Shown in pieces: positions 41,575 through 51,859 of a stretch of DNA of 64,000 nt (positions are counted from its first letter, which is position 1; each line of letters starts with the position of its first letter). Origin of the DNA: Mesostigma viride (Eukaryota; Streptophyta; Mesostigmatophyceae; Mesostigmatales; Mesostigmataceae); NCBI GenBank assembly GCA_009746045.1, contig RPFO01000076.1, positions 604,614 to 668,613 on the forward strand, given 5' to 3'. Position numbers and translations under genes: made by a program. The notes below the pieces were generated by a model. The model had not been told where the DNA came from, ran no database searches, and worked only from the letters and a program-made list of their open reading frames with translations.

Positions 41575-42117
41575 CTATGGGTTAACTTCTAGCTCTGCTA
41601 CGCGGGAAGGGACCTGGGCAGCCTCGTAGGCCGTGTCAGGGTAGGACCAAGAAGCAGGAGGATGAAATGGAACTGCACTAGGGCGACCAGAAGGGCCTAC
41701 AGGGGCAGAGGTACGACCCATGTTATAAGCAGGGATGGAAGGAACAGGATGAGGTTGAGGCCTAGAAGCATTGTCAGGAAGTGTGGACCTAATGGAGGGT
41801 TGAGCCAAGGTTGCAGGAGGGGCAGGGGCCTGGTTCACGGTGAAAGAAGGGTCTTCACTAAATCTGACATGCATACGTTGTTCAAAGGTAGGAGGGGTGA
41901 CAGAGGGACGACGACGACCACTAGTGGTAGGGGAAGGAGGTGAGGTACGCAGGTTACCTTGAGGAGTGAGGTGGTGTACCGTTTCCAAGGAGTCCCGTCT
42001 ATTACCACGAGTGTTGTTGTTATTATTATTATTATTATTATTAGCATTATTAGCATTATTAGTATTATTAGTGGTAGGTATAGGTGACATCTCTCCACCC
42101 ACTGGATCCATGATCAA
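41575..42117 (-). pseudogene. gag: Gypsy 2 gag, N-terminal low-complexity part
   Basis: Begins with MDPVGGEMSPIPTTNNTNN followed by an Asn run coded by an ATT/TTA microsatellite (about 42,015-42,075), then Pro/Ser-rich sequence with SVTPPTFEQRMHVRFSED. The MDPVGG start is the same as the gag remnant at ~12,050 in Gypsy 1. The frame ends in a stop at 41,575. Confidence 0.7.
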
Positions 42118-42230
42118 TGTGAGGAAAACAACGCAAGTTGCACTAAGGAAAAGTACAAAAACCTAAATTAAAGCAAGGAAAGCAAAAAGGAAAAACCTTG
42201 AATGTCCTAAGAAAAGGAAAACAAGTAAAA

Positions 42231-42629
42231 TCAATCCTTTTTAACAACAGTAATGGATAGAGAACCAAACTCTAAGGTGAGAGGAGTATCTACACTAGAG
42301 GAGGATGACACCGTAGGACGAGGGGGTGATGGAGGTGGTGTAACAAAAACAAGGCTATCTACAGAAGGGCGGGCATGAGGAGCAGGACGAGAATGGAGGC
42401 CCACATCTGATTCACTATGATTGAGAAGGTAGGTCTGAGCTTCTTCAAAGGACATAAACTTCTTATATTTGGAGACATTATATGTACGCGACTGAACGAA
42501 CTTGCTCGCATCGGCCAACGATAAGAAAATAGATGCCCATTGAGGGGTAATAACTACGTAGTATTTCGCTACTAAGCTATTATTACTAGTCGAATGAGAA
42601 GGAGCAGGAAAAGAACGTCGCTGGCTCAT
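42231..42629 (-). CDS. Gypsy 2 accessory ORF with RNase H1 N-terminal/viroplasmin-like domain
   Basis: 132 aa, homologue of 12,164-12,556. The signature is YYVVITPQWASIFLSLADA followed by KYKKFMSFEEAQTYLL; the tail TLEFGSLSITVVKKD is identical in both. It is followed ~110 bases later by gag. Protein-level similarity with frame maintained in two diverged copies argues for selection. Confidence 0.75.
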   Translation of the reverse strand: MSQRRSFPAPSHSTSNNSLVAKYYVVITPQWASIFLSLADASKFVQSRTYNVSKYKKFMSFEEAQTYLLNHSESDVGLHSRPAPHARPSVDSLVFVTPPPSPPRPTVSSSSSVDTPLTLEFGSLSITVVKKD

Positions 42630-43036
42630 GTTAACGCACCTGGTAGGTCTTGAGTAGTCACGTTAGGAGAACGAGGAGTAGGCGACTTAGCTGAGGTATC
42701 TGGATCACCGAAAGCATGAGTGCGGCAAGGGTCCAGCGCTCGTGGTCCTAATATCAGTGACCCAGTGAGGATTCTGCGGGTGCGGCGGTCTAATAAGCAG
42801 CAGCACGAAGGAAAAGGTGGAGCCTACAAAGACGCTAACGTCTCACTAACGCTGAAAAGAAACCATCACCTATCTACGACAGTAAAACAACCTCCTAAGG
42901 AAAACATTAATGCCGGAACTTAGAGGGAAAGGAGCTAACTATGAAGGGTTTTCCGCTGCGAGCAGGTCTAACTCCTAGCCTAGGCGTGTCCCGAATCGGG
43001 CAGCACTACCCAGCTAGCTTGCAGGCGACCCGCCCA

Positions 43037-43306
43037 TTACCTGGCAGGCTGTGCTGACTTCGTATTCCTGGCCGCGGAAGGGTAGGTTGTAAATGGCGTC
43101 TGCTGCAGGGGATCTCCGTCACGCTCTATACCTAAAGTTCCTACGAGTCCATTGTTACGACTCAGTCCTCTACCTCCGCCTCTACCTCTAATCGGTCTAA
43201 TACTACCTAAATTAGTGAGGCCACCTCTAGTTAATCCCTGTGCGAAAGACGAACGTGACGAGCTGGATCTCAATGCATTTACGTAAGTACGACTATAATA
43301 CGCCAT
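43037..43306 (-). CDS. Gypsy 2 RG-rich small ORF
   Basis: 89 aa starting MAYYSRTYVNALRSSSSRSS, with RGGLTNLGSIRPIRGRGGGR. Homologue of 12,912-13,247. The N-terminal ~65 residues are conserved, the remainder is not. Confidence 0.4.
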   Translation of the reverse strand: MAYYSRTYVNALRSSSSRSSFAQGLTRGGLTNLGSIRPIRGRGGGRGLSRNNGLVGTLGIERDGDPLQQTPFTTYPSAARNTKSAQPAR

Positions 43307-43705
43307 AAGCCATTTAACCGAACCCCGTTTATTCCAGGAGTAGAGGAAGGAAACACTACTACACCGCCATGACCCTAGCTATATGTGTCAATGCATTAAC
43401 ACATGCCGAGTGCCAACACGAGGAGTAGAACGTGCATAAATGATCACCAACGGTCCAGCATGCTCGGGCCGACATGGCCCTCGCCTACAATTGCACAGAT
43501 GCACGCTGGTCCACTACATTCTACCCGATTCAAGGATAAGGACCACTACTAAAGTACGCGGCGCGACGCCAAATGCATCCAATGCACCACGGTACCGGGA
43601 CAACAGTGTCCACCGGTACAAGCTACACGTAAACCTAGGAACGACTGAGGCAATTAGGACCTAATTTATGTCCGTAACTGTGACAGATTGTTACGCGACG
43701 TAACA

Positions 43706-44800
43706 CCTCCCCCCCCACAAAGGTAGGGAGCCCTCTCCCTACGCACAGGGAGGAAACCAAAGGAGTAGGAATAACCTAACGCACCCAACACAAGTCCAGC
43801 ACAATCGACAGGCCATCCAAGGTACAAAGCACAACATGTTCGCTCGGTTCCACCCCGAGTGGTGTAGGGTTAGCCAGCACCAAGCCTGGTGTGAGGTTCC
43901 CCTAACTGCCTGGCACAGAGGCCTTGCCGGGAGGGACGGCACTGGGCAGGACACACAGAGTAAACAATGTTAACACCAAGGACCAAGAACGACCAACCAA
44001 CTGGCCAGGTCATGAGGGCGACTCTATATACCGGAGGGACAACACCCTCAGGTCAGACCTAAGGCCCTCTATCTAGTTGCCATCAGTCTGGTAAGTACCA
44101 CGCGAGGCCATCAGGACATCCAGATATGCATGGTAGTGAGCCACATCATCAGCATTGTCATGCCTGTCTACCGAGAAATTTTCTCGGGGTTGAGTGTTTT
44201 AATCTATGTGGTAACATTGTAATATACGAAACCGGTTTTCCGGGTTTGAGCTTATTCGTATTGTGTGACAAGTATTCGCATTCATTCCAATCATTAAGGC
44301 ACTATTTTAAATAGCCATACGTGTTAAACTGGACTCGGAGGACAGTTTCCTAGTGGCCTCTATCCCGTCCCGTTTTTCTGTAATCTGATCCGGATCATCG
44401 ACGGAATTATATAAGGGCCGGAACCCTTAGTAATTCCGCTTGCAGTAATTCATTGTGGGGATCGGATCCCCACAATCCTAACTGTCCATACCCGTTACCC
44501 ATATTGCGGTTCCTGCACGCCCCAACCTGGCCTTGTCCGGTTGACCTAAGGGATTAGTCCGGAAACGAATCTCCTTATATTGCGTGCTTTAAACGGAAAC
44601 GCTTTGTGGGTTGCAATTTCACGCATTATTTGGCGTCTTGGCCATTGCCTCACACCCTATATCTGGGATACATACTGTCAGCTCCGGCAAGCTGCAGGAA
44701 TATCTCACGTCCTTTAATTGACGTATTTTTTGTACTTCATTTGTCATCCCGCCATGGTGACTAGAGGCACACTGTTTCACACTTTACCAGCCACTACGCG
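43706..44800 (+). promoter_or_regulatory. LTR/leader region of Gypsy element 3 with TATA-like boxes
   Basis: No gene. A TATA-like TTATATAAGG at about 44,407 is followed by GGAACCCTTAGTAATTCCGC, and another CTCTATATACCGG is near 44,021. By position this is the 5' LTR and leader of the gag at 44,801. LTR borders could not be fixed because no second LTR is in the window. Confidence 0.45.
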
Positions 44801-46329
44801 ATGGCTGACGGTATTGAGCGAGGGCGACGAGAGGCCCATCGCTTCTCTCCTGCCCCTTCCCTCGTGGCAGCACTCGAGGCGGCAGAGAGAGCTACCCAAA
44901 ATAACTCGCGCCCGAGTAGTGAGCGTGGCTCTAGGGGGTCATCCCCGGCACGAACCCCACGGTTGGGAGGGAATTCCTCGGCGGCTGCCGGTGCACCACC
45001 TGATAGCCCTGTAGTGAATCCCCTCAATGGACCACCATGTGGAACATCCATCGCAGGATTGTCGGCGGGTCCGGCCCTTGGTGTAGGAGCCGGCGCGGGG
45101 GCGCAGGGGAATAATGTTACCCTGCACTACGGTAGGAGTGGGGCCCTGCCTACGGTGCTGCCGCAACCTACATTGGCCACTTGGCCCAGCAGCGCCCCGG
45201 CGCCACCCTTGTATGATAGCCGATCGCGGTCTCGCCGCGCTGCGAATCGGGCGTCCTATCATGCGCCTGGACCCCTTGGGGCTAGCCCCTTCGGCCATGC
45301 CTCGCCAATGACTGGGCAGGGCCAGGGCACCGCACGGACCGGTCGGTCTTCCTTCGGGGTCGCAGGGGAGGCAATTCCCCTCCCCAACTCAGCATACGAC
45401 CGCCTGGCTCCGGGTGACCCGCGAGCGCAGCACCCAGCGGCCACCGCCGCCCATCATCATGCAAGCCGCGCCCACTACCCACATGGGTATGAGCACCCGG
45501 GTGAGGATGAGTGCAGCCCCCCGGCAGGTTACCCGCGTGGGCACACCTCGCAAGGTGTGGCCGGGCCCGGGAGACCCGCGAGTATCATGGGCCATCATGA
45601 CGATGATACTCACAATGCAGGGCGACTACCACCGTTGCCCAAGCTGTCGGATATTCCCAAGTTTAAACCCGACTGCTCCTACCAAGAGTTTGAGGCTTGG
45701 GAGATTGCAGTGTCTCAGAAGATCGACATCTGGGAGACATACAATCGCAAGCTCTTGGACGAGGATATCAAGGTCAAGCTGGTGTCCAGCGAGGCACTGG
45801 CTCCCGATGTGAGACAAGCTCTCCATTGCGAAAGCGCCCTGGCCAATGGCTTCCCCAGCAGCTTGGCGGAATTATTTCGGCAAGCACGGGCCAAGTACCT
45901 GCCACCCGACCAAGACAAGCTGGACCTGGAGGCTTTTGGGGCGTTCAAGCAGGGGAACCTGAGCTATCGGGAATATATGACCAAGTTCGAGCTTCTAGCT
46001 GGGCGGGTTGATGACCTGATGGGCCCAGAAGCCTTGGCAAGGTTCTATGAGGGCTTGCAACCCGAATTCCGGGATGAGGTGAAGCGGAAATTCGCCCACC
46101 TCTCCTGGGCTCAATGGAACCTGCAGGACATCAAGACCTACCTAGCGGAGATAGCTCCCTTGGTGCAGCGGACCCCGAAACCCCGCGTGAATGCACTGGA
46201 ACTCAATGAGCTGGGATTCGCCCCCGTGTGGGTGGATGAGCTACAGTGCGAGGTCCTGGACATTAATGCCTTGGACACTTCCCGGATTCAGTGCTACCAC
46301 TGCAACCGCGTGGGGCACATCAAACGCGA
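44801..46329 (+). pseudogene. gag: Gypsy element 3 gag, cut inside its zinc knuckle
   Basis: Starts MADGIERGRREAHRFSPAPS. A long Pro/Ser/Gly-rich N-terminal region to ~residue 280 is followed by a Retrotrans_gag-type capsid (FKPDCSYQEFEAWEIAVSQ, LAELFRQARAKYLPPDQDKL, FKQGNLSYREYMTKFELLAG, LARFYEGLQPEFRDEV). The knuckle reads CYHCNRVGHIKRD and should continue with Cys, but the LTR of another element begins there (46,330). Pol is missing, so the gene is inactive. Confidence 0.9.
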
Positions 46330-47029
46330 TGTAACGACTAAAAATGTTGTGTTTGCAACAGCCTCAGTATCAACATTGGTGTGAAAAGATCTTTATACCT
46401 GGGTTGGAGCCTTGACAGATAACTTCACGTCCAGAGAAGCAATGAAGATGAAGCTTCAACAGTTAAGGGATTGAGTCTCCACCCTTGTTAGACACAACAG
46501 ACAAGTTATATCCAAGTCGACTATCTGTTGAAGTTATAGTTGACTTTTGGGCAAGGGTTGTTTGCTTGATGAAACAAGGAAATCCTTGAATTACACCATA
46601 GATTTGGTTCTCACGTACGCTCTCCTCCACGACCTCCACAAACAGGATAAAAGTCATCGTGCATGCAGAGTCGGCTCAATCCTAACCCGAAAGGACCAAT
46701 CAAATGTGAGGATCACTCAAGGTAAGATGCTGTCCTCAAAATTCACAAACAACACAAGGCCAGCACTACAGAATCTCCGTGACCTGGAACCAGATCCACC
46801 AGGTACAAAAGTCTTAAAGAGAATCTATAACTGGCTGAACTAGACCATTCAAAGTACCCCACGTGGATCAGGCCACGACCAATGAGGGTAGAACAATAAT
46901 TCGACAAATCTCAGCAGGCCCAATATCAATCATGCGTCGAAGCCTCCAAACTTTCCAAATAATTGTCCCCAAGAACTCATAATAAGATCAACAGTAGGAA
47001 AACTTTGGATGTAACATTTGGTTGTTACA
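46330..47029 (-). repeat. 3' LTR of a minus-strand LTR retrotransposon
   Basis: 700 bases from TGTAACGACT to GGTTGTTACA (TGTAAC/GTTACA ends). Immediately to the right is TATCTCCCCCTCAAG, whose complement is a good polypurine tract, so this is the 3' LTR of an element read on the minus strand. It inserted into the knuckle codon of the Gypsy 3 gag. Confidence 0.82.
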
Positions 47030-48470
47030 TATCTCCCCCTCAAGACAGGAACTCCCAGTTCCTAGAAGCCAAGGAGAGTAAAACAACACCTACCACAATA
47101 AACAACACAACAATAAAACAGGAAGTCCACCATCTCTTGGGGCAAGCAGACGGGTTTTTACATCCCTGAAGCCAGGGCCTCCTATCTCATAAACATCTAG
47201 TCACAGGTGCTTAAAGAAGACAAGTCACATCCTTATCCACTAAAAGCCCAGATAATCACAGCAATACTGGAAGTCATCCCGTCATCCTTCTGGAATTCTG
47301 GAACTCTGGACTGGAACATCAGAACTGGAATGGATCCCCCCCCATCATCCATCCTGGAATCCCCCCCCTCACACCTCAATCCAAAGCCCCCTTTCCTTCT
47401 CAGCCCTGTTCCTCACAGGTTATACCAATCCCCATTCAGGCCACCTTGCCATTGGGTCCACACATGGGAAACTGCTCCACCACGTGGGCCAACTCTGGCC
47501 AGTTCCTGCTGACCTGCAGCACCATGCAAGTCTCAGCAGCCCCTGCCACCATCTGGACAGCATAGCGAAAGCATGCCCCAGGAGAGGAGCACCACAGACT
47601 GACTCGCAGGGTCCATCACCCAAGTAGAGGACGTCTTGTGCCTGCTCACCCCTGATCTGTACGCCCACCAGAACTGCAGAAAGGTCTTGACCACAGACCA
47701 CTTAGCACCTATCAGAGGCACCAGCACCCGTAGTGGCATCAGACGGACCCTGAGTTCCACAGTGTACTTGGGCAACCCGGGATTGCAAAAGAGGTAGAAG
47801 TCTCCAAAGGAAAACACCTTCTGGCTGAGCTGGAGGAAGAAGGAACCAAATCAAAGTCACCCTTCTGAACTGAAAACTCCAACAGCTCCCTGTAGGAAGC
47901 CTCTCCCATACTCACTGGCTGCAACTGAGTAAATGCCAGTCCTTCAAGGCCTCAGGTAAGGCTGCTAGCATGTCCTGCCCCTCACCAGGCCTCATGTCAA
48001 TCTCAGGTCCTGGTGACAATGCATACATCCTATGCAGCAGATGAGCCACAAAAAGGGGAGCCACTCTTATACAGGCTGGTGTGCATACATGAACCACATG
48101 TCTTAATCATACCAGGCATCAAGCCCTAGGTGAACAACTCCATATGTCGGGGGTACAACACAGAAGTCACTCTCCATGTGCCATCCAGGCTCAGATCCCC
48201 TCAACCATCCTCAGAAGCTGGTCACCAAAATCTGGATGTCATCTCAGCTTAGTCCAACCAAACTCCCACCAGAGTCCATCCCACTCAACTCAGATCCCAG
48301 TCGGATTCGATGAGTCCACATGAATCCAGGAAGGAGTAAACAGGATCAAGGCACCTAAGCCAAACAAGGTGAGGCCACTCCAGGTTCTGGGACACCACCC
48401 TCCCTCAGCTAGAGTCCACGGGTGAAGGACAAGCCTGACATTCCAGTCCAAGAAGGCGAGGAGGGGAGGG
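47030..48470 (-). mobile_element. internal part of the same LTR element, no pol recognised
   Basis: About 1.4 kb with only short frames (e.g. minus strand VFSFGDFYLFCNPGLPKY). No gag, protease, RT or integrase motif was seen, and no 5' LTR is present before viral sequence starts near 48,472. It is either a large non-coding derivative or a heavily truncated Copia-type element. Confidence 0.5.
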
Positions 48471-48483
48471 AGTGCGGGCAGAC

Positions 48484-48777
48484 ATGGACAGAATGGACAT
48501 GAACAGTAAGGAATGGGAAGAGCTCCGTGATATACGAAACGAATTGCAAAAGATAGAATCGGAAAAACAAAAGGAAGCCTTCGATTTGATTGCTGTCATG
48601 AAAAAGGATATGAATAAACGGAGGACACTGAAGAATTCATACTATAAACGCAATCAACGAAGACTTATGGAGTCTCCGCCTCTGACACGTATGTCAAACT
48701 ATCCCCTTCCACCACCACCTAGGGGCTACACACCAGCAGCACCCCTAAGAACATCATGGTTATCCAACATCATTTAA
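48484..48777 (+). CDS. small coiled-coil basic viral-type protein, possibly N-truncated
   Basis: 97 aa from MDRMDMNSKEWEELRD. A predicted helix (IRNELQKIESEKQKEAFD) is followed by a basic stretch (KDMNKRRTLKNSYYKRNQRR) and a Pro-rich tail. Base composition is more AT-rich than the neighbouring LTR element. The upstream border with the LTR element is close, so the true N-terminus may be lost. The function is unknown. Confidence 0.45.
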   Translation: MDRMDMNSKEWEELRDIRNELQKIESEKQKEAFDLIAVMKKDMNKRRTLKNSYYKRNQRRLMESPPLTRMSNYPLPPPPRGYTPAAPLRTSWLSNII

Positions 48778-48800
48778 CACGTCTTCCCTACGTTCAGATT

Positions 48801-48971
48801 CTACTCCGTCACAATATAGCCCGTAGCCGTGCTGGGGTGCGCGGGGGTGAAACCCGGGTTTGCGCCGCTGTCCACCAGCGCGTGGTATGTCAGACACGCC
48901 TCGAGCCACGCGAGCCTCTGTCTCCGCGACACGTTCGACGATTCGTCGCTGGACGCCTCCGTCCTCACCAT
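48801..48971 (-). CDS. short viral-type protein or C-terminal fragment
   Basis: 56 aa starting MVRTEASSDESSNVSRRQRL and ending GFTPAHPSTATGYIVTE. The composition and the core LAWLEACLTYHALVDSGANP look like a real protein C-terminus. Upstream in the same frame a stop occurs ~45 bases before the ATG, so it is either a small gene or a remnant. It converges with the preceding plus-strand gene. Confidence 0.45.
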   Translation of the reverse strand: MVRTEASSDESSNVSRRQRLAWLEACLTYHALVDSGANPGFTPAHPSTATGYIVTE

Positions 48972-49003
48972 CTGTATGCACGTGTCCGCAGTGGCATCAA
49001 GTT

Positions 49004-49031
49004 TCGTTTAAGTGGCCAGCCGGAGCGGCTG
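49004..49031. repeat. inverted repeat partner of 49,743-49,770
   Basis: 28 bases matching the complement of 49,743-49,770 in 26 positions. On the plus strand it reads FRLSGQPERLLRF-stop, mirroring IRSSGPPERLYNF at the end of the minus-strand 287-aa gene. The pair flanks the tandem repeat array between them. Confidence 0.75.
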
Positions 49032-49114
49032 CTTAGGTTTTAGCGGGCAAGTGTTCGAAGCGCGTCATTGGTGAATTACTCGGGAACTTGGGTTTCCCCG
49101 CGAAACTCCAACCG

Positions 49115-49720
49115 CACGTTCAGATTTCCAAATCTCAAGTAAAGTTCGGCGCAACTTTCTGAACGGGGGCAGTTGACGAGCAGCATTCCTCCGGACGAAT
49201 GAATTGCGTTCCATACTTGCGCAAAATTTTGAAAGGTAGCTTGCGTGCAGCCCTACTAAAATTTGCGCGGACGTTCAGATTTCCAAATCTCAAGCAAATT
49301 TCGGCGGAACTTTCTGAACGGGGGTAGTTGGCGGGCAGCGTTCCTCCAGACGAATGAAATGCGTTCCATACTAGCGCAAAATTTTGAAAGGTAGCTTGCG
49401 TGCAGCCCTACTAAAATTTGCGCGAAGTGTGGGACTGAAAATTCGTAACGGAAACTTTTTGGTAGTTGCCGTCACTTCCTCTTGTGCAAACGTGTGGGAG
49501 TGAAAATTCGTAACGGAAACTTTTTGGTAGTTGCCGTCACTTCATTTTGCGCGAGTGTTGGGCTGAAAATTCGTAACGGAAACTTTTTGGTAGTTGCCGT
49601 CACTTCCTTTGGTTCGACTGAAAATTCGCTGAAATTCGCTGAATTCGTACCGTAGCCTAATTTTTAGTACCTCGAAGTGACGGGGCACCTAAAAATTTGC
49701 CCACAAGTACGCTTGGCAGC
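49115..49720. repeat. two families of tandem repeats between viral genes
   Basis: Two ~155-base units (from about 49,115 and 49,270) with ACGTTCAGATTTCCAAATCT and AAAATTTTGAAAGGTAGC are followed by three ~64-base units (about 49,433, 49,497, 49,560) with GAAAATTCGTAACGGAAAC and a degenerate fourth. The second family is duplicated at 1-240. Confidence 0.88.
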
Positions 49721-49724
49721 GCGC

Positions 49725-50588
49725 TCACTGGGAAAAATTGTACAGCCGCTCCGGCGGGCCACTTGAACGAATTGTAATGGTCTTGCCCGCGTGCGGGTCC
49801 AGCACGCGCAACTGGCGCAGGTACGTCCTCCATTGGGGCATGTAGTCGCTGGCCACGATGCTCAAGGACTCGGCGTCGGCGCACTCTCCCCCGGCGATGT
49901 CCAGCATGCTAGACGCCAGGTCGGTGGCGATCCTGTCCAGCCCGACCACTAGCGACTCGTGGTCGCGGATGGCCTTCACCACCTCCGGGTGCTGGTAAAT
50001 GTACAGCGTGGAGTGGCGTTGGAACCCCAGATTGCGCACCTGTCTGTCCAGCCTCCACAGGTCCACGGCCGTGAAAGGGAACCTCGTAGCCGGGTCCTCG
50101 AAGCGCCCGGACGCGATGATGTACTCCGCCAGCCTCACCGCGTCGAACCCCACCACCTGGCGAGTGGGGCGCACGAACTTGAACACCCTCTCTCGAGGGG
50201 GCAGCGTGTCCATCGTTATGGGGTCCTCCTTGTTGGACACGCGCACGGACAGGTGGTTATAGATGACCCTCTTGGCGCGGGCGTAAGGCAGCACCGTCCG
50301 CCTCACCCACCGCTGGATGCGGATGGCCTGCTGGTTCGCGTACACGGCGCACTCGAGCTCTCGCAGCGTGGCGCTCCTGAACGGCCGCAAGCCCTGTATG
50401 ATGGCGATCTTCCGCAGCGTGCCTCTCCGCGTCTTGCCGTAGTAGTTGAGCGGCACGGCGGACGCGCCCTTCACGCTCAGGCGGACGTCCTTTGCGTCCA
50501 CCGCCACGCGAAACTGCTTCATTACTACCAATACGTCCACAGAATCCGCGCGCGGATGTAGACGCCACACCGCCCCGTTCGGTTGCAA
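49725..50588 (-). CDS. giant-virus-like protein with DPIT motif
   Basis: 287 aa, intact, from MQPNGAVWRLHPRADSVD. It contains an IQ-like helix (NQQAIRIQRWVRRTVLPYAR) followed by NKEDPITMDTLPPRERVFKF, VVGFDAVRLAEYII and DPATRFPFTAVDLWRLD. The combination of IQ-like helix and a DPI(T/S) box with aromatic residues resembles widespread uncharacterised NCLDV proteins. It is divergently arranged with the Rieske gene, 97 bases apart. The C-terminus ends in the SSGPPERL tail also seen at 252 and, inverted, at 49,004. The biochemical role is unknown. Confidence 0.7.
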   Translation of the reverse strand: MQPNGAVWRLHPRADSVDVLVVMKQFRVAVDAKDVRLSVKGASAVPLNYYGKTRRGTLRKIAIIQGLRPFRSATLRELECAVYANQQAIRIQRWVRRTVLPYARAKRVIYNHLSVRVSNKEDPITMDTLPPRERVFKFVRPTRQVVGFDAVRLAEYIIASGRFEDPATRFPFTAVDLWRLDRQVRNLGFQRHSTLYIYQHPEVVKAIRDHESLVVGLDRIATDLASSMLDIAGGECADAESLSIVASDYMPQWRTYLRQLRVLDPHAGKTITIRSSGPPERLYNFSQ

Positions 50589-50685
50589 GAAGCGACCGCC
50601 CGTCGCCGCTCCTCGTATTTATTTTACTCTGATGTCGTCTGTGCGCCTCGCGCGTGACATTAAAAATGAAGACCACCACTAACAG
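50589..50685. promoter_or_regulatory. divergent intergenic promoter region
   Basis: 97 bases between divergent viral genes, with an AT-rich CTCGTATTTATTTTACTCTG segment and GACATTAAAAATGAAG just before the Rieske gene start. These are plausible promoter positions, but no defined motif is claimed. Confidence 0.35.
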
Positions 50686-51764
50686 ATGAAAGCTGTCCAT
50701 TTCACCCCCGTGCCGGTGCCTGCGCAGATCCATGCCGTGCAGGTGCCGGCCTTGCCGCGCCCGCGCCCACTGTGCGAGGCGTCCAATGAGCACCCGGACA
50801 AGTGGGTGTGCGTGGGGCGCAAATCTCGCGAACCGAAGCTGACCAAGCAAGGTGTACAACGAGGAGATCCTCCTGTACAACCACAGACAGAGGGACGAGA
50901 CGCTCGCGGTGAGGAACGTGTGCCCCCACCGCGGGGCGCGCCTGTCGCACAACTGCAAGGTGGAAGACGGGTGCGTCCGCTGCCTGTACCACGGGATGTA
51001 CTGGGGCAAGCAGAACAACGGCGACAATCACCTGGACGCCAGGGAGGACGGCGACCTGGTGTGGGTGAACGCCGGCGTGGGGGACGGGGACTCGCCCCTG
51101 CCGACCATGCCCGAGTTCAACGACCCGGGATACAGACAGGACGTTCTCGTACTCGACGCGCATGAGGGCGCACCCGATGATCGTCATAGAGAACATGTTG
51201 GACCACGTGCATCTCCAGCACGTTCACAAGGTGAAGATCGTGGACGTTGAGGGCGCGGACGTGACGACCGAGACGAGCGGGGCCGCGAGCTCCCTCGTGG
51301 GAAAGAGCGTGTACAGCTACCCCGTGTCCGCGGACTTGGCCGGGCGCGCGCTGCTGTGGCTCATGCCGGAAGAGGGCAAGGCGTCGCCGGCACCAGCCAA
51401 GGACGCGATGACCATATCGGTGGACAACGAGTTCCACTTGCCCTACACGGCGAGTCTGCGTTTCAGGATGTCGGGACACGACAAGGCCGTGTTCGTGCTG
51501 TGGTTCAGCGTGCAGCCCTACGAATCCAACGAGTCGCTCGTCACCTGTCGCGTGTCTCGCAACATCCTGACGGACCCCGCGTGGGACTTCCTGTTCTGGG
51601 CGATTAACGCCCTGCCGCTGAAGGAGGACGATGACATCGTCGCAAACGTCGTCGCGGAGGAGTGGTGGCGCAATCGCCTGACGCCCGGGGACGCCTTTGT
51701 GAAATTGTACAGGGACAGGATGAAGACCGTATACGGCATCACGTGCCCCGAGCCCTTTGCGTAG
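50686..51764 (+). pseudogene. Rieske non-heme iron oxygenase alpha-subunit-like protein (two frameshifts)
   Basis: Start MKAVHFTPVPVPAQIHAV, a Pro-rich extension, then HPDKWVCVGRK. After a one-base shift near 50,850 the Rieske domain follows: VCPHRGARL and CLYHGMYWG supply the C-x-H and C-x2-H ligands of a 2Fe-2S cluster. A second shift near 51,135 leads to MIVIENMLDHVHLQHVHK, which has the D-x2-H-x4-H mononuclear iron site of ring-hydroxylating oxygenases, and a catalytic domain to ITCPEPFA. Total ~355 residues, normal for the family. The substrate is unknown; related plant and algal enzymes act on pigments. Frameshifts suggest decay after endogenisation or assembly error. Confidence 0.85.
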
Positions 51765-51859
51765 ATACACGCAATAGATAGCCCCCCCCCCCCACTTGTA
51801 TATAACCCCGTTAATGAAATGAAATTGGGAAGCACTTGCGCGCCTCTGTCAAACAACAA

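Larger units (their letters stand above)
41068..43705 (-). mobile_element. Gypsy element fragment 2 (LTR start, leader, accessory ORF, gag)
   Basis: Homologous to 11,807-13,649 of the first Gypsy. On the minus strand: LTR start TGTTACGTCGCG at 43,705, RG-rich ORF, RNase H1 N-like ORF, and gag in two frames, truncated at ~41,070 by the MITE. Pol is absent. Because this copy keeps gag, it shows what was deleted from copy 1. A purine-rich tract (complement of CCTCCCCCCCCACAAAGG) lies directly outside the LTR start. Confidence 0.85.

Noticed and set aside
46963-48097. Short frames in the 46-48-kb LTR element as pol remnants
   Set aside because: None contains an integrase, RT or RNase H motif in correct order, so no pol is claimed.
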